From Pseudoxanthomonas sp. PXM01 (GTDB lineage: Bacteria > Pseudomonadota > Gammaproteobacteria > Xanthomonadales > Xanthomonadaceae), in NCBI RefSeq assembly GCF_014851815.1, contig NZ_JACVAJ010000001.1, forward strand, positions 868,001 through 932,000: 64,000 nt of DNA, in the 5' to 3' direction. Made by a program: the position numbers and the translations under genes. Every line of letters begins with the position of its first letter. Position 1 is the first letter of the stretch. Positions 60,327 through 64,000 of the stretch are shown piece by piece. The notes below the pieces were generated by a model. That model was not told the DNA's origin. It did no database searches and saw only the letters and a program-made list of their open reading frames with translations.

Positions 60327-62576
60327 TTACTGCCAAAACTTGATGACCACGCCCAGCAGCAGGATCAGGCCGACGATCATCGCGAACGCGTAGTGGTACA
60401 GGTAGCCGGACTGGGTCTTGCGCAGCAGCTGCGCGCCCAGGTCGACCAGCTTCGCCGTGCCGTTCACCGCGGCGCCGTCGATCACATGCGTGTCGAAGGC
60501 GCGCGAGGCCTTGCCCAGCTTCACGCCACCGCCGGCGAATCCGTTGATCCACAGGTGGTCGGCCCAGTACTTCTTGTCCAGGATGTTGGTCAGGAAGGCG
60601 CCGATCTTGCTGTGACGGATCTTGCCAGGGACGTCCGGGAACACCAGATAGAGAAGCGTCGACAATACGAAGCCGGAGACCGCGAACCAAAGCGCCTTGG
60701 TTTGCCAGCTGTGCAGTGCGAACTTGATGGCGCCCGTCCAGTGTTCCTTCAATGCCATCACTGTGTCGCGCGCCGACACCGCTTGCGTGGGGTCGTTGCG
60801 GATGAAGTCGATCGCACCTTGAAAGAATGGCGTCACCAGCACTTCCGCATCATTCCAATGGGTGCCGAACAGCATCGGACCCGCGGTGAACATACCGATA
60901 AGGACCGACGGAATCGCCAACAACACCAGCGGGACCGTCACCACCCACGGCGATTCGTGCGGCTCATGGGCGCCGTGGTGTCCGTGATCGTCGTGTGCAT
61001 GATCGTCATGCGCGGCGTCATGATGTGCGTCGTGGCCATGACCATGGTCGGCGTGCGCGTCGCGGAAGCGCTCCTTGCCGTGGAAGGTCAGATAGAGAAG
61101 CCGGAAGCTGTAGAAGCTGGTGACGAACACGCCCAGCAGTACCGCCCAGTAGCCATACGTCGCCACCCACGCACTCGGATCCTGGGAGATGCCCTGCTGT
61201 GCTGCCATCAGGCCCATCTCGCTCACGTTATGCGCTGCTTCATGCGCGACTTCCTGATGCTTGTGCGCCGCCTCGATGATGATGTCCTTCGAGTAGAAGC
61301 CCGAGAAGAACGGCGTGCCGACCAGGGCCAGCGTGCCGATCAGGCTCGTGATCCAGGTGATGGGCATGTACTTGCGCAGGCCACCCATCTTCCGCATGTC
61401 CTGTTCGTGGTGCATGCCGATGATCACGGAGCCGGCCGCCAGGAACAGTAGCGCCTTGAAGAAGGCATGCGTCATCAGGTGGAACACGGCGGCCGAGTAG
61501 GCCGACACGCCGAGCGCGACGGTCATGTAACCCAGCTGCGACAGCGTGGAGTAGGCGACCACGCGCTTGATGTCGTTCTGCACGATGCCGATGAGGCCGG
61601 TGAACAGCGCGGTGGTCGCACCGATGAACAGCACGAAGTCCAGCGCGGTCTGCGACAGCTCGAACAGCGGCGACATGCGCGCCACCATGAAGATGCCGGC
61701 GGTCACCATCGTCGCGGCGTGGATCAGCGCCGAGATCGGGGTCGGGCCTTCCATCGAATCGGGCAGCCATACGTGCAGCGGCACCTGCGCCGACTTGCCC
61801 ATCGCACCGATGAACAGGCAGATGCAGGTCAGCGTGGCCATCGACCAGATCACCGGCTCATCGAACACCTGGAAGGTGCTGCCGAACAGGGTGACGGCGC
61901 CCGACCAGACCGGAATGGCTTTGCCGACGAGCAGCGACGCATTGGCGAAGACGGTGGCGTAGTCCAGCGTGCCGAACATCAGCAGCACGCAGCCGATGCC
62001 GAGCAGGAAGCCGAAGTCGCCGACGCGGTTGACCAGGAACGCCTTCATGTTGGCGAAGATCGCCGTCGGGCGCTTGAACCAGAAGCCGATCAGCAGGTAA
62101 GACACCAGGCCCACCGCTTCCCAGCCTAAGAACAGCTGCAGGAAGTTGTTGCTCATCACCAGCATCAGCATGCTGAAGGTGAACAGCGAGATGTAGCTGA
62201 AGAAGCGCTGGTAACCCGGGTCCTCGGCCATGTAGCCGATCGTGTAGAGGTGGACCAGCAGCGAGACGAAGGTCACCACGACCATCATCATGGCCGTCAG
62301 CTTGTCGATCATGAAACCGACGTGGCCGCTGATGTTGCCCACTTCGAAGAAGGTGTACAGGTTCTCGTTGAACGGCGACGCGCCCTGCGCCACCAGTTGG
62401 TACAGCACCCAGCACGACAGCGCGCAACTGGTCGCCACGCCCAGGATCGTCGCCGTGTGGGCGCCGGCGCGGCCGACGAAGCGACCGAACAGGCCGGCGA
62501 TGATGCTGCCCAGCAGCGGCGCCAGCACGATGGCCAGCAGCACGTTCTTGGAGAGGAGGACTTCCATACCGGTCAT
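60327..62576 (-). CDS. nuoL: NADH-quinone oxidoreductase subunit L with a His-rich loop
   Basis: 749 residues, about 130 longer than the E. coli protein. Third and largest antiporter-like subunit, with the long lateral helix at its C-terminus. Family motifs: FSMLMLVMSNNFLQLFLGWE, AQVPLHVWLPDSMEGPTPIS, KRVVAYSTLSQLGYMTVALG, and ALVGTPFFSGFYSKD. Between two late helices (about residues 500-540) lies a stretch with over ten histidines mixed with Asp and Ala (DHGHGHDAHHDAAHDDHAHD and on), part of the extra length. Start at 62576 is seven bases after nuoK; an ATG three codons later is also possible. Confidence 0.96.
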   Translation of the reverse strand: MTGMEVLLSKNVLLAIVLAPLLGSIIAGLFGRFVGRAGAHTATILGVATSCALSCWVLYQLVAQGASPFNENLYTFFEVGNISGHVGFMIDKLTAMMMVVVTFVSLLVHLYTIGYMAEDPGYQRFFSYISLFTFSMLMLVMSNNFLQLFLGWEAVGLVSYLLIGFWFKRPTAIFANMKAFLVNRVGDFGFLLGIGCVLLMFGTLDYATVFANASLLVGKAIPVWSGAVTLFGSTFQVFDEPVIWSMATLTCICLFIGAMGKSAQVPLHVWLPDSMEGPTPISALIHAATMVTAGIFMVARMSPLFELSQTALDFVLFIGATTALFTGLIGIVQNDIKRVVAYSTLSQLGYMTVALGVSAYSAAVFHLMTHAFFKALLFLAAGSVIIGMHHEQDMRKMGGLRKYMPITWITSLIGTLALVGTPFFSGFYSKDIIIEAAHKHQEVAHEAAHNVSEMGLMAAQQGISQDPSAWVATYGYWAVLLGVFVTSFYSFRLLYLTFHGKERFRDAHADHGHGHDAHHDAAHDDHAHDDHGHHGAHEPHESPWVVTVPLVLLAIPSVLIGMFTAGPMLFGTHWNDAEVLVTPFFQGAIDFIRNDPTQAVSARDTVMALKEHWTGAIKFALHSWQTKALWFAVSGFVLSTLLYLVFPDVPGKIRHSKIGAFLTNILDKKYWADHLWINGFAGGGVKLGKASRAFDTHVIDGAAVNGTAKLVDLGAQLLRKTQSGYLYHYAFAMIVGLILLLGVVIKFWQ

Positions 62577-62583
62577 CGGTGCA

Positions 62584-62889
62584 TCAGCCTTTGAGCGTAT
62601 CGACTTCGGCCACGTTGATCGTGCGCCGGGTGCGGAACAGGGTGACCAGGATCGCCAGGCCGATGGCGGCCTCGGCCGCGGCCACGGTCAGGATGAAGAA
62701 CACGAAGATCTGGCCGGCCGCATCACCCAGCTCGCGCGAGAACGCGACGAAGTTGATGTTCACCGACAGCAGCATCAGTTCGATCGACATCAGCAGCACG
62801 ATGACGTTCTTCCGGTTGAGGAAGATGCCGGCCAGGCTGATGCAGAACAGCACGGCGCCCAGCGCCAGCAGATGACCCAGGGAAATCAT
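62584..62889 (-). CDS. nuoK: NADH-quinone oxidoreductase subunit K
   Basis: 101 residues with three membrane helices. NuoK carries the conserved glutamates that link quinone reduction to proton movement: one in [20 protein letters not shown] and one in [18 protein letters not shown]. The start overlaps the nuoJ stop by four bases, so the two are translationally coupled. Confidence 0.98.
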   Translation of the reverse strand: MISLGHLLALGAVLFCISLAGIFLNRKNVIVLLMSIELMLLSVNINFVAFSRELGDAAGQIFVFFILTVAAAEAAIGLAILVTLFRTRRTINVAEVDTLKG

Positions 62890-63539
62890 GCCTTGCCCTC
62901 CCCTTCCGCCGGCGCGCTGGCCGGCGTTTCGCGCACCGGCTTCTCGGCCGGCATCGACACCATGCGGATGCGGTCGCGCGCCTTGACCCGCGACTGCTCA
63001 CCCGGGTCCTGCGTCTTGATGCCGGTGCGCTTGCGCAGCGTCAGCATCACGGCGGCCACCACGGCCACGGTCAGGATGACGGCGGCGAACTCGAACGGCA
63101 GCAGGAACTCGGTGAACAGCGTGCGCGCCAGCCACGCCGTATTGGACACATCGGCGGCGGCAGACGCGGCGTTGTCCGGGAACGGCACCGCCATCTTCGC
63201 CTTGATGCCGATCAGCACCAGCATCTGCGCCAGCATGACGACCGCGACCAGCAGGCCGACCGGCAGGAACTTGACCCAGCCTTCGCGCATGGCGGCGACG
63301 TCGATGTCGAGCATCATCACCACGAACAGGAACAGCACCATCACCGCGCCCACGTAGACGAGGATCAGGGCCACGCCCAGGAACTCCGCGCCTACCAGCA
63401 GCCAGATGCAGGCCACCGAGAAGAACGTCAGGATGAGGCACAGCACGGCATGCACCGGGTTGCGCACGCTGATCACCGCGCCGGCGGCGACGACCGCGAC
63501 GGTGGCGAAAGCGTAGAAACTGATCAGGACCCAATCCAT
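62886..63539 (-). CDS. nuoJ: NADH-quinone oxidoreductase subunit J
   Basis: 217 residues from ATG at 63539 ([20 protein letters not shown]). Five membrane helices of the complex I membrane arm, with [40 protein letters not shown] and [20 protein letters not shown]. The C-terminal 45 residues are a charged, proline/alanine-rich cytoplasmic tail. It starts ten bases after nuoI. Confidence 0.97.
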   Translation of the reverse strand: MDWVLISFYAFATVAVVAAGAVISVRNPVHAVLCLILTFFSVACIWLLVGAEFLGVALILVYVGAVMVLFLFVVMMLDIDVAAMREGWVKFLPVGLLVAVVMLAQMLVLIGIKAKMAVPFPDNAASAAADVSNTAWLARTLFTEFLLPFEFAAVILTVAVVAAVMLTLRKRTGIKTQDPGEQSRVKARDRIRMVSMPAEKPVRETPASAPAEGEGKA

Positions 63540-63549
63540 TCTTCGGACC

Positions 63550-64000
63550 TCAGCGGAAAGCGGCGTCGGCGGCGCGGCGCTCGGCGATCTCGGCTTCCAG
63601 CCGGTCTCCGATCGCCAGCAGCTGCGGCTTGGTGACGATGTTCTGCCCGCGCTTGTCGAAGTGGTACTCCAGCACGTGCGTTTCCACGATCGAGTCCACC
63701 GGGCAGCTTTCCTCGCAGAAGCCGCAGTAGATGCACTTGAACAGATCGATGTCGTAGCGCGTGGTGCGGCGGGTGCCATCCTCGCGCGGGGCCGAGTCGA
63801 TGGTGATCGCCAGCGCGGGGCACACGGCCTCGCACAGCTTGCAGGCGATGCAGCGCTCCTCGCCGTTCGGATAGCGGCGCAGTGCGTGCAGGCCGCGGAA
63901 GCGCGGCGACTGCGGGAACTTCTCCATCGGGTACATCAGCGTGTACTTCGGCTTGAAGGTGTACTTCAGCGTCAGCCACAGGCCCTGGAGCAGCTCCAGC
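63550..64000 (-). CDS. nuoI: NADH-quinone oxidoreductase subunit I (5' end cut by the window)
   Basis: The frame runs off the right edge; about 150 residues are visible ([20 protein letters not shown], then [15 protein letters not shown]), so only some ten residues are missing. NuoI carries the two 4Fe-4S clusters N6a/N6b that pass electrons to the quinone-proximal cluster N2. Both ferredoxin motifs are intact: [12 protein letters not shown] and [12 protein letters not shown]. An internal ATG at 63936 should not be taken as the start. Confidence 0.97.
   Translation of the reverse strand, partial: LELLQGLWLTLKYTFKPKYTLMYPMEKFPQSPRFRGLHALRRYPNGEERCIACKLCEAVCPALAITIDSAPREDGTRRTTRYDIDLFKCIYCGFCEESCPVDSIVETHVLEYHFDKRGQNIVTKPQLLAIGDRLEAEIAERRAADAAFR

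Overview
This window comes from a GC-rich gammaproteobacterium, most probably of the Xanthomonadaceae (a Pseudoxanthomonas, Xanthomonas or Stenotrophomonas relative). Three things point there: the order nuoIJKLMN - initiator tRNA - rimP-nusA-infB-rbfA-truB-rpsO-pnp, a two-subunit class III PHA synthase (phaE/phaC), and short inverted repeats in the intergenic spaces that look like the REP families of that group. All identifications were made by eye from translated motifs and context; no database search was run.

Layout. Bases 1-6.6 kb hold a cut-off membrane protein, an NTF2-like secreted protein, two GFA-family proteins on either side of an HD-GYP c-di-GMP phosphodiesterase, a TetR regulator, an FAD oxidoreductase, a lysine/alanine-rich basic protein and two small membrane proteins. 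Bases 6.6-22.6 kb form a polyhydroxybutyrate/3-hydroxybutyrate district: DUF5329 protein, phaC, phaE, pssA, a lipoprotein 3HB-oligomer hydrolase divergent from 3-hydroxybutyrate dehydrogenase, a LuxR-type response regulator, a symporter-fused hybrid kinase of the CrbS/MxtR type, a TonB-dependent receptor and a divergent GntP permease. Both divergent promoter regions carry the same GTAC-N4-GTAC site, suggesting one regulon. Bases 22.7-32.9 kb hold a DUF1800/DUF1501 pair, a tetratricopeptide/Sel1-like protein, a Tat-exported NAD-epimerase-like protein, a 42-bp tandem repeat, an SGNH hydrolase, a CynX-type MFS transporter and two exported proteins of unknown role.

Bases 33-47.2 kb are dominated by a 3164-residue secreted protein with ten near-identical 116-residue DUF11-type repeats and a C-terminal OmpA domain, followed 11 bp later by a 1235-residue outer-membrane barrel; a DUF3617 protein lies just upstream. 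Identical hairpin terminators sit at both ends of this block. Bases 47.7-64 kb are housekeeping: the transcription/translation operon, the initiator tRNA, and the membrane arm of NADH dehydrogenase I, cut off in nuoI at the right edge.

How it fits together: phaE/phaC would make PHB, the oligomer hydrolase and dehydrogenase would break 3HB down to acetoacetate, the GntP permease and TonB receptor would bring substrate in, and the kinase/regulator pair (related to systems that control acetate and acetyl-CoA metabolism in Vibrio and Pseudomonas) would switch uptake and breakdown together. The most notable non-coding items are the shared operator, a duplicated ~100-bp module with DnaA-box sequences in a convergent gap (13.9-14.1 kb), the seven-copy 42-bp repeat (28.6-28.9 kb), and the REP pairs.
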